A stretch of DNA of 64,000 nucleotides from Emticicia sp. C21 (GCF_003418935.1 NZ_QVMT01000003.1:1-64000); one strand, 5' to 3'; positions 9,184 to 19,250 are shown, counted from the first letter of the stretch. Translations and numbers: made by a program. Notes: generated by a model not told the origin, from the letters alone.

Positions 9184-11577
9184 ATGAAAAAAACTTTATA
9201 TATACTATTATTTATTTTAACTGCCTGTTCGGTGAGTGTTAGAGCACAAACCTGCATAGGCCCGGCCGGACAAGTAAAATGGAGTTATTGGACAAATTTT
9301 GATTCTTACCCCGATATGAAAGATTTGTCGGTTCTGGAAAATTTTCCTAGCAGACCAGATGGTTCTGAAATCATAGGTTCTTTAAAAGGGCCTGTTAACT
9401 ATACAGACTATTATGCTGGTATGATCAGAGGATTTATTAAAGTTCCACAGACCGCAAACTATATTTTTAACCTGACCAGTGATGATAAAGGCTTTTTTTA
9501 TCTGAGTACTAATCAGCTGCCGGCCAATAAGGTGAAAAGGGCTGAGGTAACTTCTTATACAGAAGAAAATCAGCATGACAAAGAACCCGGACAAACCTCT
9601 GTAAGCATACAGCTAGTAGGTGGCCAATATTACTATTTTGAATTATATAATTTTGAGGGTGGAGGTGGAGACCATCTGACTTTATCATGGAAAAAAGCTT
9701 CAACTCCTGAGGTACCGTGGACTATAGTTGATTTTAATTATATTTATGAATATAGCTGCGGACAAGTATGCCCGGAAAGAGGAACTCCATGCAATGATGG
9801 CAATGCGGCAACTACCAATGATCAGCAGGATGGTTTTTGTAATTGTGTAGGTATAGCGCCAACAGCTAATGCATGTGTAGGTGAAAGAGGCCTGATTGAA
9901 GCTTACTATTATGATAATATTGTCGGTTCTTATGTAGAGAACGATTTAATTAATTCTCCGAAATTCCCTTTGTCTCCAGATAGAAGAGAGAAATTAAAAG
10001 GCGCTTATGGACCTTTACCTGCGGCTCCTTTGTATTCTACTGATAATTATGGAACGCTTGTTCAGGGATTTTTGACAGTACCGGTAACAGGAAATTATGA
10101 ATTTAATTTAACGGGCGACGGGCAAACTTTCTTTTTCTTAAGTAGTAACGATTCTCTTGAAAATAAACAGGCTCGTCAGGCATTGGTGATGTATGGAGTT
10201 GATGAAACAGACCACACTAATTCGGTATTTCAGACTATAGGTCCATCTTATCTGGAAAAGGGCAAGTATTATTATTTTGAGTTCAGACACAAAGAAAATA
10301 CCTGGAGAGACCACTTTAATTTGTATTGGAAAACCCCATTTTATGAAAATAAAGTCTGGAAAAGAGTACCGAGTTTCTACCTTTTTGACTATAAGTGTGA
10401 AGTTTCATGCATAGCACAAGGTACGCCATGTAATGATGACAATCCTTTTACGAATGACGATAAAATTAATGGGAGTTGTGAGTGTGTAGGAACACCTTGT
10501 TCGGGGCCTGATTGTAACGACGAATCGGCCAGGTATCAGGTTTATGACTCATGTAGCCCGACCGATAACCTGACTACTTTTACGGAGGTTTCGTGGATTT
10601 CCTGTAGTAATGCAACGCTTAAGCCAAACCCTAATCCAACAAGAGCAGCTAATAAAAACTGGATCATGTATGATTTTTCAAACCAATACAAATTCCAGGA
10701 TACCAGAGTCTGGAACTATAATGTAGCTGGTGAAACTACCAAGGGACTTAAAAGTGTATATGTTGATTATTCGGTAGATGGTACAACCTGGCAACCTTTA
10801 GGTGGTACTTACAACTGGCCTCAGGCACCCGGCAGTGCTGATTATGCCGGTTTTGTGGGACCGAATTTTAACGATGTGAAAGCCCGGTACATTCTTATTT
10901 CAGCTATTAATAACTGGGGAGATGCCACCTGTTCAGGATTGGGTAAAATAACTTTTGGTGCATTTCTTTGTGATAACGAAGGTACTCCCTGTGATGATGG
11001 TGACCCGTTGACTGAATACGATAAGTTTGATAATAGCTGTAATTGTAAGGGTATTAAAATCGATTGTGCTGTTGATTCGATTACATTAGATCGTTCACCT
11101 TTGAGTGATGGTGATATTAAAGCGATTAAAGGTATTGCTGCACAAAGTTTGGTACCTACAACGAAAGATATTTCATTTTCAGCAGGTAATAGCATCGTTT
11201 TACTACCTGGCTTTGAAGTAAATGCAAACGCAGTATTCACGGCTAATATTGCTGATTGTGTGCAACAGGCTTTTGCCAATAATGAAAGAGTGAGCCATGC
11301 AACTGATGATAAATCAGTAACAGAGTTTTCTACTGATACTACTGAAACCAGTAAATTGAAGAAGATTGTTTTCAGGATTAATAAGCCTGGTCAGGTAAAA
11401 CTTAAACTGAAAGATAAGAGCGAAAAAACGGTAGTAACTCTTATAGATAGCTATTTCGAGAACCTTGGTACACAAGTAAAATTATTGCCTACCAACAAAC
11501 TTCCAAAAGGTATATATTGGATAGAATTAACCTATGCCGGGAAAGTAATGAAAGAGCAGTTAGATTTAACGAAGTAG
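9184..11577 (+). CDS. Secreted PA14-domain, Cys-rich, discoidin-like protein with T9SS-like C-terminus (cassette copy 2)
   Basis: 797 residues, paralogue of 2791-5178 with the same order: signal peptide (ending VRAQT), PA14-like unit, CNDGNAATTND linker, second PA14-like unit, CNDDNPFTNDD linker, discoidin-like unit (KNWIMYDF...VWNYNV), CDDGDPLTEYD linker, a short domain starting about residue 630, and a C-terminal sorting-like domain (LPKGIYWIEL). Differences between copies cluster in signal peptides and in loops of the PA14 units, whereas the linkers are nearly invariant. Role inferred: surface glycan or cell-wall binding partner of the DUF1800/DUF1501 pair. Confidence 0.75.
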   Translation: MKKTLYILLFILTACSVSVRAQTCIGPAGQVKWSYWTNFDSYPDMKDLSVLENFPSRPDGSEIIGSLKGPVNYTDYYAGMIRGFIKVPQTANYIFNLTSDDKGFFYLSTNQLPANKVKRAEVTSYTEENQHDKEPGQTSVSIQLVGGQYYYFELYNFEGGGGDHLTLSWKKASTPEVPWTIVDFNYIYEYSCGQVCPERGTPCNDGNAATTNDQQDGFCNCVGIAPTANACVGERGLIEAYYYDNIVGSYVENDLINSPKFPLSPDRREKLKGAYGPLPAAPLYSTDNYGTLVQGFLTVPVTGNYEFNLTGDGQTFFFLSSNDSLENKQARQALVMYGVDETDHTNSVFQTIGPSYLEKGKYYYFEFRHKENTWRDHFNLYWKTPFYENKVWKRVPSFYLFDYKCEVSCIAQGTPCNDDNPFTNDDKINGSCECVGTPCSGPDCNDESARYQVYDSCSPTDNLTTFTEVSWISCSNATLKPNPNPTRAANKNWIMYDFSNQYKFQDTRVWNYNVAGETTKGLKSVYVDYSVDGTTWQPLGGTYNWPQAPGSADYAGFVGPNFNDVKARYILISAINNWGDATCSGLGKITFGAFLCDNEGTPCDDGDPLTEYDKFDNSCNCKGIKIDCAVDSITLDRSPLSDGDIKAIKGIAAQSLVPTTKDISFSAGNSIVLLPGFEVNANAVFTANIADCVQQAFANNERVSHATDDKSVTEFSTDTTETSKLKKIVFRINKPGQVKLKLKDKSEKTVVTLIDSYFENLGTQVKLLPTNKLPKGIYWIELTYAGKVMKEQLDLTK

Positions 11578-11609
11578 TTCTTTTGCGGTTAGATAATTTC
11601 GTTTTCAAG

Positions 11610-11641
11610 AAAGTGATTAAAGGCAACTTTAATCACTTTTT
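11610..11641 (+). terminator. Terminator of cassette copy 2
   Basis: A perfect 13-bp stem (AAAGTGATTAAAG with CTTTAATCACTTT) around a GCAA tetraloop, running into TTTT, 32 bases after the stop of the PA14 gene. It closes the three-gene operon. Confidence 0.85.
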
Positions 11642-11784
11642 AATTAATAGCCTTACGATTAAGCTCTGAAATAGGTATACCTTCGCACTATATATTTTGT
11701 ATTTTTCCTATATCAGTAGTTTTTTAAAAACAGCTGTATAGGATAAGTACAAACCTGACATTACCAAGGTTATAACTGAATTTT

Positions 11785-12780
11785 ATGGAGTTTTTAAGTA
11801 AGATTCTAAGTGAAATTATTGATTTCTTTAGAATTGGCGGATTATTGAGTATCATACATTCCGGTCATTATGAGGTATTATTAACGTTAGAGGGTTTTCT
11901 GAGTTTTCTTTCTCCTATTGCGCCCTTATTAATAATTTTCGAAATTGGCTGGTTACTCGCTTCCCACCGCTTTAATAAAGAAACTTATCGGGTTCCTTTT
12001 ATGATTATTCTCATTAATAGGGTTTTAACTCGTTTAATAGGAGTTTCTGTTATTCTTCTCTGTATCAAAATTTTCAGTAAATATGCTATCTTCCATGTAT
12101 CGCTTAAATGGTACTGGTTTATTTATGGCTATCTGATTTATGAATTAAATACTTTTATACGGCATTATTTATCACATAAGATAAGATTACTTTGGTGCTT
12201 TCATTCGGTACATCACGCACCCGAAAGCCTTAATGCTTCTATCACCCTTAATACCTCTTATATAGAGAATATCTATACCGAAATCTTTACGGCTACTTTT
12301 TGTACTTTATTGGGAGTAAACCCTATCATGCTATTTACTATTATGATTTTAGATAGTATATGGGGCGCATTTGCGCATATCAGCGAAAACTCATTGAAAA
12401 ACGCCCGATTAGGGTTCTTAGAGAAGTTTATCCTTACACCGTCTCACCATAGAGTTCATCACGGCCGTAATTATTTATATATGGATACCAACTTCTGTTC
12501 AATCATCAATATCTGGGACAGATTGTTTCATACTTACCAGGAAGAGGATGAGAGTGTACCTGTTGAATATGGTATTACCAGAGAGGTTGATTCCAGAAAA
12601 ATAGTTGATGTATACTTTGGAGAATTCAGCGAACTATGGCAGGATATTAAACAAGCCTCAGGTTTGAAAAATAAATTGCTTTATGTTTTTATGCCACCGG
12701 GTTGGAGCCCTGATGGAGAAGATTTGACAGCTAAGACTTTGAGGACAAATTTTATAAAGACATTAAAAGAAGAGGTTTAG
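11785..12780 (+). CDS. Fatty acid hydroxylase / sterol desaturase superfamily membrane protein
   Basis: 331 residues with four or more hydrophobic segments in the first 230. The diiron histidine clusters of the family are present: RHYLSH (about 134-139), HSVHH (about 148-152) and HHRVHHG (about 226-232). Family members use a non-haem diiron centre to hydroxylate or desaturate membrane lipids, with the active site facing the cytoplasm. Likely substrate is a lipid, but which one cannot be read from the sequence. It stands alone and converges with the rhodanese-thioredoxin gene. Confidence 0.85.
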   Translation: MEFLSKILSEIIDFFRIGGLLSIIHSGHYEVLLTLEGFLSFLSPIAPLLIIFEIGWLLASHRFNKETYRVPFMIILINRVLTRLIGVSVILLCIKIFSKYAIFHVSLKWYWFIYGYLIYELNTFIRHYLSHKIRLLWCFHSVHHAPESLNASITLNTSYIENIYTEIFTATFCTLLGVNPIMLFTIMILDSIWGAFAHISENSLKNARLGFLEKFILTPSHHRVHHGRNYLYMDTNFCSIINIWDRLFHTYQEEDESVPVEYGITREVDSRKIVDVYFGEFSELWQDIKQASGLKNKLLYVFMPPGWSPDGEDLTAKTLRTNFIKTLKEEV

Positions 12781-12798
12781 TTTTTGCTAAACCTCTTC
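12769..12798. terminator. Bidirectional terminator between convergent genes
   Basis: GAAGAGGTTTAG pairs perfectly with CTAAACCTCTTC around a TTTTTG loop. The left arm covers the last codons of the hydroxylase gene. T-rich sequence follows the stem on the minus strand, so it can serve both genes. Confidence 0.7.
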
Positions 12799-12811
12799 TA
12801 TACTCTATTAA

Positions 12812-13519
12812 TCATTCCAATTGTTTCACTACATCCCCTTTCTCAATAAATCCCGCATTCGACCACTGGAGGGTTTTATTTTTATAAAGTTGCAAAACAG
12901 GCAAGGCATCTACACCTAAGCTTTTACACAAAGCCTGATTATCATCGGCATTGATTCGTATCACCTGTACCTTATCTTTCATATCCGTTGAGATTTCTTT
13001 CAGATACGGCTCCATTCTTTTGCAGGGTTCACACCAATCAGCATAGAAATCTACCAATACCAATTTATCAGAGTCAATTAACTGGCTGAACTGTTGCTGG
13101 GTCATACCCTCAGGTTTTGTTACCCCATCAGTAGTTTCGGGCAAATTAGCTGCACGCCATTTTACAATTCCGCCATCTAGTTCATATACTTCTTTGAAAC
13201 CCATCTCACGCATTTTTTTGGCTGCTGCAGCGCTACGTATACCACTCAGGCAATAGACAAACACAGGTTTCGATTTATCCATCTGCTCAATTCTATTGGC
13301 AAAATTCGTGTCTTTCCAGTTAATGTTTTTAGAATCTATTAAGTGTCCTTTGGCATATTCTTCCGGTGTTCTTACGTCAAGAACCAGCTCGTTAGATAAT
13401 GCTATTATTTTTTCAGAAAAGGTATTTGCTGAAAGGTTTGTTGCCTGATTTTTTTCTTGTGAGCAAGCTGTACCGAATAAGGTAAGGCTTAAAAAACAGG
13501 TATATAAGTATTTCTTCAT
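12812..13519 (-). CDS. Lipoprotein with rhodanese and thioredoxin domains
   Basis: 235 residues. A lipobox (LFGTAC, lipidated Cys19) predicts membrane anchoring outside the cytoplasm. Residues ~30-125 form a rhodanese domain with LDVRTPEEYAKGH and the active-site loop CLSGIRS (Cys90). Residues ~140-235 form a thioredoxin domain with WCEPC (Cys163, Cys166). The fusion suggests periplasmic sulfur transfer or disulfide reduction in which the two cysteine centres exchange electrons or persulfide. Physiological partner unknown. Confidence 0.85.
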   Translation of the reverse strand: MKKYLYTCFLSLTLFGTACSQEKNQATNLSANTFSEKIIALSNELVLDVRTPEEYAKGHLIDSKNINWKDTNFANRIEQMDKSKPVFVYCLSGIRSAAAAKKMREMGFKEVYELDGGIVKWRAANLPETTDGVTKPEGMTQQQFSQLIDSDKLVLVDFYADWCEPCKRMEPYLKEISTDMKDKVQVIRINADDNQALCKSLGVDALPVLQLYKNKTLQWSNAGFIEKGDVVKQLE

Positions 13520-13708
13520 GATTATGCTAACAATTATAGATAAATGAGTAATGCAATATACAAAAGCCTGATTATAAGTATATAAATATTTTACTAGACA
13601 AAATCAAGTCTGAAGTGCAAAAGAACGCGTTTTGCGCATAAATACCTACAATTGACAGGCCTTTAACAGATTTTTAACACTAGCCAAACATAACCAACCC
13701 ATAATATT

Positions 13709-13745
13709 GACTTAACATTCACTTAATATTGGAGCAGTAGTTTTG
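13709..13745 (+). promoter_or_regulatory. Promoter of the TonB receptor gene, sharing a 14-bp box with the SusC promoter
   Basis: TAGTTTTG at 13738-13745 is a perfect TAnnTTTG -7 element, 29 bases upstream of ATG. GACTTAACATTCAC (13709-13722) begins 29 bases before it. The same box at the same distance precedes the SusC gene at 32771. The 15 bases between box and -7 differ between the two, so the shared parts look functional. Confidence 0.6.
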
Positions 13746-13773
13746 CACCGTTAAAAACGACACAAAAACCAAT

Positions 13774-16590
13774 ATGACCAAGCGAGCAATTTCTACGACT
13801 CTTTTTTTATTATTTGCTACTGTTATCACTTTTGCCCAGACGGGTACTATTCGCGGAACAATCAAGGATATTAAAACCAACGAAGATTTAATTGGTGCTA
13901 CTGTTAAAATCGACGGAACTACTTTAGGTTCAGTGACTGATGTTAACGGTTTCTTTTCGATTGCTAAAGTTCCGGCAGGTAAAGCGAAAGTGGTAATTAC
14001 TTATGTTTCTTATAAAGATAAGGTAATTCCTGATGTAGCAGTGGTTGCCGATAACGTAACAGAAATCAATACAGTTCTTGAAGAAGAAGGCGCAGTTTTA
14101 GCTGAGGTAAAAGTTACTGCTGCCCGATTAACAAATACTGAGGTGTCGGTGATTTCCGAAATAAAAGCAGCACAAATGGTTGTAAATGGTATTTCGGCAC
14201 AGCAAATTGCCAAATCTCTTGACCGCGACGCCGCACAGGTAGTGAAACGTGTACCAGGTATTACTATTGTAGGCGATAGATTCATCAATATCAGAGGTTT
14301 GAACCAACGTTATAACAACGTAATGTTGCACAACGCTTTCACGCCAAGTATGGAAACTGACGTAAAGTCGTTCTCATTCGATATTATCCCAAGTTCACAA
14401 ATCGACAGAATGTTGATTTTTAAAAGCCCATCGGCTGAATTACCTGGCGAATTTGCAGGTGGTTTGGTTAAAATCTTCACTAAGAATATTCCTGATAAAA
14501 ACTCTCTGGTAATAGATTACAGTACTTCTTACCGTAGCAATACTACTTTCGGAGATTTCTATCAGCCAAATCAAGGCAAAAACTACTGGACAGGCTTCAA
14601 TAATGGCTACTATGATTTGCCTAAATTCTTCCCGGCAAATATCAGCCAGATTGCAAACAATCCTGCTGCATTAGAAACGGCTGGTAGATCATTGAAAAAC
14701 GAATGGATTGCTAATAAAGGTAACGCTACGCCAGACCAGAGAATTGGTATCACAGGTAATTATAGATTTAATGCCGGTAATGTAAAAATAGGTAACGTAA
14801 CAGCTGTAAACTACTCTGATACGCGTACCAACTTTGTAATTGATCGTAACGACTTCAACGCAAATATTAATAACACGCCATCTCCGATTTATAATTTTAA
14901 CGACCAGCAATATAGCCGTAATATCCGTGTAGGTGTTATGCACAACTGGGCGTTCCGTTTGAACGAAGATAACTCTATCGAATTCAAAAACTTATTCAAT
15001 CAGTTAAGCAACTCAAACTATACACACCGTACAGGTCGTGCGATTGAGGCAAACTATAATCCTGATAACCATTCGTTTAACCAGGTATATCGCGGTATTT
15101 ATACCGGACAGTTAACCGGTAAACATACAGTGGCAAAAGGAAAAACTACGATTGACTGGGTGATTGGTTATAACAATTCTTATCGTGACCAACCAGATTA
15201 CCGTCGTTATCGTTCAGATGTTGACCCTGGCACTGGTACGAAATCAGTATATATTCCTGTTGGAACTGCGCAGGCTTTCTTCTTAGGAAGATGGTTTTCA
15301 AAAATGACAGAGAATGGTTATACAGGTGCAGTTAACTTAAGTCAGAAAATCACACTTTCTAAAGAGAAAGAAACTGAAATGGAGTTGAAAGCAGGGGTTT
15401 TCTATGAGAAAAAAGACCGTACTTTCGATGGTAGAAATTTAGGTTATGTACGTGGGTCAAACTTTAATGGTGAGCTTTTCACTGCCCCGATTAACGTTAT
15501 CTTCAATAATGTTAATAATACTAACGGTATCAGAATTGATGAACAGACGAACCCTAATGACTCTTATACAGCAGGTAATAAGCTAATGGCCTATTATGCT
15601 AATGCCAATATTCCGCTTAGCAAGAAACTGAACATCATTGCCGGTGCACGTGTAGAAGACAATACGCAAAGCCTGCAAAGTGCCTTTATCGGTGGGGCAA
15701 AAGTATCTGTTAAAAATCCGGTACTAAGTATATTACCATCTGCTAACCTTTCGTATAACTTCTCTGAAAAAATGTTGGTCAGAGCTGCTTACGGACAAAC
15801 CATCAATCGTCCCGAGTTCAGAGAGTTAGCACCGTTCTCATTCTATGATTTCGATTTCAATGTGGTATATGAGGGTTATACAGGCTTAAAAATCGCGACT
15901 GTAAACAATTTCGATGCTCGTTGGGAATTTTATCCAACGCCATCAGAGGTAGTTAGCTTTGCTGCTTTCCACAAAGATTTCAGAAACCCGATTGAAATTG
16001 AGGTTGAAGCCGGTAGTGGTTCGTTAGGTGCAAAAACTTTTATTTATAACAATGCTAAAAGCGCCAGAAGCACAGGTATCGAATTAGAAATCAAAAAAGG
16101 ACTGGCAAGTATCACTTCTTCAAAATTCCTTGAAAGAGTAAGTGTATTATTCAATACTACTTTATTAGTAAGTAAAGTAAAATTAAGAGATGGTTCGGCA
16201 GGCCAGTCAGACAACCGTCCTTTACAAGGTCAATCTCCATACATTGTAAATACTGGTATCAACTACAACGACCAGGACAGAGACTTCCAGGTAAACATTC
16301 TCTACAACGTAATTGGCAAAAGAATCTTTGCCGTAGGTTTCGATGGGTATCCTGACCTTTACGAAATGCCAAGAAATGTGCTTGACCTTACTTTCTCTAA
16401 AGGAGTGGGTAGAGACAACAGATTCGTAATCAAAGGTGGTGTGAATGATATATTCAATCAGGCAGCTTTGATTTTGCAAGATGGCAATCAGGACGGCAAA
16501 TTTGACCGTAAAAAAGATGAAATCATTCAACAGTACAAGCCGGGCAGATTATTCTCAATAGGTGTAAGCTACACTTTAAGTGGAAAGTAA
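13774..16590 (+). CDS. TonB-dependent outer-membrane receptor with carboxypeptidase-regulatory-like N-domain
   Basis: 938 residues. Signal peptide to about residue 21 (ending FAQT), a carboxypeptidase D regulatory-like beta-sandwich (about 23-95: GTIRGTIKD... GSVTDVNGFFSI), a plug domain (about 120-235, with INIRGLNQRYNNV) and a barrel ending in FSIGVSYTLSGK. It imports an unknown ligand using TonB energy. It is not a classic SusC (no SusD follows); its partner appears to be the lipoprotein at 16665, 74 bases downstream. Confidence 0.9.
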   Translation: MTKRAISTTLFLLFATVITFAQTGTIRGTIKDIKTNEDLIGATVKIDGTTLGSVTDVNGFFSIAKVPAGKAKVVITYVSYKDKVIPDVAVVADNVTEINTVLEEEGAVLAEVKVTAARLTNTEVSVISEIKAAQMVVNGISAQQIAKSLDRDAAQVVKRVPGITIVGDRFINIRGLNQRYNNVMLHNAFTPSMETDVKSFSFDIIPSSQIDRMLIFKSPSAELPGEFAGGLVKIFTKNIPDKNSLVIDYSTSYRSNTTFGDFYQPNQGKNYWTGFNNGYYDLPKFFPANISQIANNPAALETAGRSLKNEWIANKGNATPDQRIGITGNYRFNAGNVKIGNVTAVNYSDTRTNFVIDRNDFNANINNTPSPIYNFNDQQYSRNIRVGVMHNWAFRLNEDNSIEFKNLFNQLSNSNYTHRTGRAIEANYNPDNHSFNQVYRGIYTGQLTGKHTVAKGKTTIDWVIGYNNSYRDQPDYRRYRSDVDPGTGTKSVYIPVGTAQAFFLGRWFSKMTENGYTGAVNLSQKITLSKEKETEMELKAGVFYEKKDRTFDGRNLGYVRGSNFNGELFTAPINVIFNNVNNTNGIRIDEQTNPNDSYTAGNKLMAYYANANIPLSKKLNIIAGARVEDNTQSLQSAFIGGAKVSVKNPVLSILPSANLSYNFSEKMLVRAAYGQTINRPEFRELAPFSFYDFDFNVVYEGYTGLKIATVNNFDARWEFYPTPSEVVSFAAFHKDFRNPIEIEVEAGSGSLGAKTFIYNNAKSARSTGIELEIKKGLASITSSKFLERVSVLFNTTLLVSKVKLRDGSAGQSDNRPLQGQSPYIVNTGINYNDQDRDFQVNILYNVIGKRIFAVGFDGYPDLYEMPRNVLDLTFSKGVGRDNRFVIKGGVNDIFNQAALILQDGNQDGKFDRKKDEIIQQYKPGRLFSIGVSYTLSGK

Positions 16591-16664
16591 AAGACGAATC
16601 GTATCAATCGATCATACAGTAAAATTAAACATTCAAAGAGTTTACATTATAAACCCCAAAAATT

Positions 16665-18428
16665 ATGCAGTTTTCTAAAATCTCTAGATTGTTTGCAGCA
16701 TGTACAATGGCAGTTTCAGCCATGTTTGTACTGAATGCATGTAAAGAAGATGAAGAAGTGTTCCCAGCGCCAAGTGTATCGGCAGGTACAGAGGCATCAG
16801 GTGTGCCAGGTGCTAAAGTTAACGTTACGGCTTCTGTTAGCGCGCCGGCTGGCTTAAAAACTTTGACAGTTTTGAAAAACGGTGCTCCTTTTGACACAAA
16901 AACTTACGGTGGTACTGAAACATCAGATAACTATACAAAAGAATATACTATTGATAATCTAGCCGCTGGTACTACTGTAAACTTTACAGTAATTGCAACA
17001 GATAGCAAAAATCAGTCGTCTCCTGCCACTACATTTACTGTAAAAGTAACAGCTGTACCTCCTAAAGAAGTGGTTACAGTTAAAGGTGTATTAACCGGCA
17101 ACGTTACCTGGACAAAAAACAAAATCTATAAATTGTCAGGTTTTGTTCGTGTAGGTGGTGATACCACTTCAGCAACTGCTGCAGGTGTATCTACAGGTAT
17201 TTTAACTATTGAGCCTGGTACAGTTATCATCGGAGAACGCGCAACTAAAGGAACTTTGATTATTCAACGTGGCAGCCAGATCGTTGCCAATGGTACAGCT
17301 GCTGAACCAATCGTATTTACATCTGAGCGTGGTGTAGGTGAGCGTGAAGCAGGTGACTGGGGTGGTTTAGTAATTTGCGGTAAGGCAGTAAATAACTTAC
17401 CTGGTGGTTCTGCACAATTAGAGGGTAGCTATAAAGGCTGGCACGGTGGTACATCTGATACCGACAACTCTGGTAGCTTGAAATATGTACGCGTTGAATA
17501 CGCTGGTGTACCTATCAACCCTAACCAGGAAATTAACTCATTTACTTTCGGTTCAGTAGGTAGTGGTACAGTATTAGAGAACTTACAGGCTTCTTTCGGT
17601 GGTGATGATGCTTACGAGTGGTTTGGTGGTACTGTAAATGCTAAATATTTAATCTCTTATAGAACATTGGATGATGACTTCGATATGGATAATGGTTATA
17701 GAGGAAGCATCCAGTTTGCAGTAGCACTTCGTGGTGGTACAAGTGCTGACCAATCAGGTTCAAATGGATTTGAAGTTGACAACGATGGTCAGGGAACTGT
17801 TAACGAGCCTTTCACAGCTCCAACATTATCAAACGTTTCGTTGATTGGTGCAAAACAAAGCCAGGAGACTTTCATCAGTACTCTATTCCAGAATGGTATG
17901 CACTTACGTCGTAACAACAAAATTAAAGTATACAATACATTCGTAACAGGTTTCCCTAACGGTGTTTATATTGATGGTTCTACAACTGCTGCTAATGCTA
18001 ACAGTGGTTCATTAGTACTAAACAACATAATATTGGCAGGTGTAACAGGCTGGGGTAGCAACGGTTTTGGACAAGGTGCTCCAACTTTACCATCAGGTTT
18101 CCCTGTTCGTGATATTAATACAGCTACTCCTGCAGCTGATTTATCTATCGGTGGTAAAAAACCATCAGAGTGGTTTGCAGGCCTAACTGGTAATAAAGTA
18201 TTGGCTTCATGGTCAACTTCTGGTATCAATACTAATGTATTCGGTACTGGTCGCCCGACATTTACTTTGACTGCTACAGCTGCTGATGCATTGAACAAAG
18301 GTATTACAGCACCAACTGGTTTACCGGCATTCATTACACCAACTACTTATGTAGGTGCATTTGACGCTACAGACTGGACTGCAACATGGGCAGAATTCAA
18401 CCCAAGTTCAGTAGTGTATATTAAATAA
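16665..18428 (+). CDS. Large surface lipoprotein, beta-helix-like, partner of the TonB receptor
   Basis: 587 residues with a lipobox (MFVLNAC, about residue 26). An Ig-like or PKD-like unit (about 40-135) is followed by a long Gly/Thr/Asn-rich region with short repeated strands (LTIEPGTVIIGE, LIIQRGSQIVANG) typical of right-handed beta-helix folds. The sequence from about 140 to the end resembles a family found next to TonB receptors in many Bacteroidota. No catalytic motif is recognisable. A ligand-capturing role for the receptor is inferred from position. Confidence 0.6.
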   Translation: MQFSKISRLFAACTMAVSAMFVLNACKEDEEVFPAPSVSAGTEASGVPGAKVNVTASVSAPAGLKTLTVLKNGAPFDTKTYGGTETSDNYTKEYTIDNLAAGTTVNFTVIATDSKNQSSPATTFTVKVTAVPPKEVVTVKGVLTGNVTWTKNKIYKLSGFVRVGGDTTSATAAGVSTGILTIEPGTVIIGERATKGTLIIQRGSQIVANGTAAEPIVFTSERGVGEREAGDWGGLVICGKAVNNLPGGSAQLEGSYKGWHGGTSDTDNSGSLKYVRVEYAGVPINPNQEINSFTFGSVGSGTVLENLQASFGGDDAYEWFGGTVNAKYLISYRTLDDDFDMDNGYRGSIQFAVALRGGTSADQSGSNGFEVDNDGQGTVNEPFTAPTLSNVSLIGAKQSQETFISTLFQNGMHLRRNNKIKVYNTFVTGFPNGVYIDGSTTAANANSGSLVLNNIILAGVTGWGSNGFGQGAPTLPSGFPVRDINTATPAADLSIGGKKPSEWFAGLTGNKVLASWSTSGINTNVFGTGRPTFTLTATAADALNKGITAPTGLPAFITPTTYVGAFDATDWTATWAEFNPSSVVYIK

Positions 18429-18437
18429 TATTGCTTC

Positions 18438-18483
18438 GGAAAGAGCAAGGAGGAGTGAGATTCTCCTTGTTCTTTCCCTTTTT
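18438..18483 (+). terminator. Terminator after the surface lipoprotein gene
   Basis: GGAAAGAGCAAGGAG pairs with CTCCTTGTTCTTTCC (one G-T pair) around a 10-base loop, followed by CTTTTTT. Its position argues that the next gene starts at ATG 18503 rather than at the earlier ATG 18431, which would put the hairpin inside the coding region. Confidence 0.7.
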
Positions 18484-18502
18484 TGATTACCTCAACACCA
18501 AT

Positions 18503-19051
18503 ATGAAGAAGATTTTTTTAGTGTGTATTTGTCTGCTTACACTATCGTGCGAAAAAGACAAATACAATGTAAATACCTATTTTGATAAAACACAACAAGA
18601 TTCTTTACTGACAAATATCGTAACCTATATTTATAGTAAAGCGCCGCAATCAAGCAATGAAACGAGATTTCAGCCGCAGTTCCGGAAATTCTACGCGGGT
18701 GTTCTACCAAAATTTAGTATTCAGAATTATTACATTGCCCCTGATAGTACGCATTATTTTTTTGTGATTCGTCCGGTAGGAGGATTACCTTATAAAAGAG
18801 GGGTAATTGGTCGATACAAATTAGATAAAAACTTGTTGCCGACTGATTTTGAAGAAGTAGTGAATACACCACATTTAGAAGAAAAATTAGTAAAAGAAAG
18901 AGGGAAGTTTTTATTTACTGAATTCATCAAAAACGGAAATCTGGATAAGTACCTGCCTATGAAACATTATGTTGAATGGCCTGATGCCAATCTGATTTAC
19001 GATAAAAAACTGAACGAATGGGTAGCGCCCGTATCTAAATCTATACAATAA
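18503..19051 (+). CDS. Small lipoprotein of unknown function
   Basis: 182 residues from the chosen start, MKKIFLVCICLLTLSCEKDK, which gives a clear lipoprotein signal (LTLSC). The upstream ATG at 18431 would add 24 residues in front of the signal peptide and overlap a terminator hairpin. The rest is soluble, with FVIRPVGGLPYKRGVIG in the middle and DKYLPMKHYVEW near the end. No family recognised. It lies after the TonB receptor and large lipoprotein on the same strand and may get read-through from them. Confidence 0.65.
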   Translation: MKKIFLVCICLLTLSCEKDKYNVNTYFDKTQQDSLLTNIVTYIYSKAPQSSNETRFQPQFRKFYAGVLPKFSIQNYYIAPDSTHYFFVIRPVGGLPYKRGVIGRYKLDKNLLPTDFEEVVNTPHLEEKLVKERGKFLFTEFIKNGNLDKYLPMKHYVEWPDANLIYDKKLNEWVAPVSKSIQ

Positions 19052-19133
19052 AAGACGTTAGTTTAATCACTAAAAGACTATCAGCCCTTTGGTTGAGAAT
19101 TGAATCAGCAGATTCATATTGGTGTTAAATCAG

Positions 19134-19164
19134 AAAAGTCAGAAGCTTTGCTTCTGACTTTTTC
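19134..19164 (+). terminator. Terminator after the small lipoprotein gene
   Basis: AAAAGTCAGAAGC / GCTTCTGACTTTT, a perfect 13-bp stem with a TTT loop and a following T run. Confidence 0.8.
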
Positions 19165-19250
19165 TTTTGAGTGTATCCTGACAAATTTAGTTTTAACAGT
19201 AATTTTGTTGTTATTTCAAGTTGACAATAATTTTATTGTTAAATCTGCAA

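Noticed and set aside
10842-11279. 145-codon minus-strand ORF inside the second PA14 gene
   Set aside because: It lies antisense to a well-supported gene, has no recognisable family, and its composition mirrors the coding strand.
14010-14943. Several antisense ORFs in the first TonB receptor gene
   Set aside because: Shadows of a strongly coding frame; no family features.
18431-18502. Longer N-terminus for the small lipoprotein
   Set aside because: It would cover a terminator hairpin and precede the lipoprotein signal by 24 residues.
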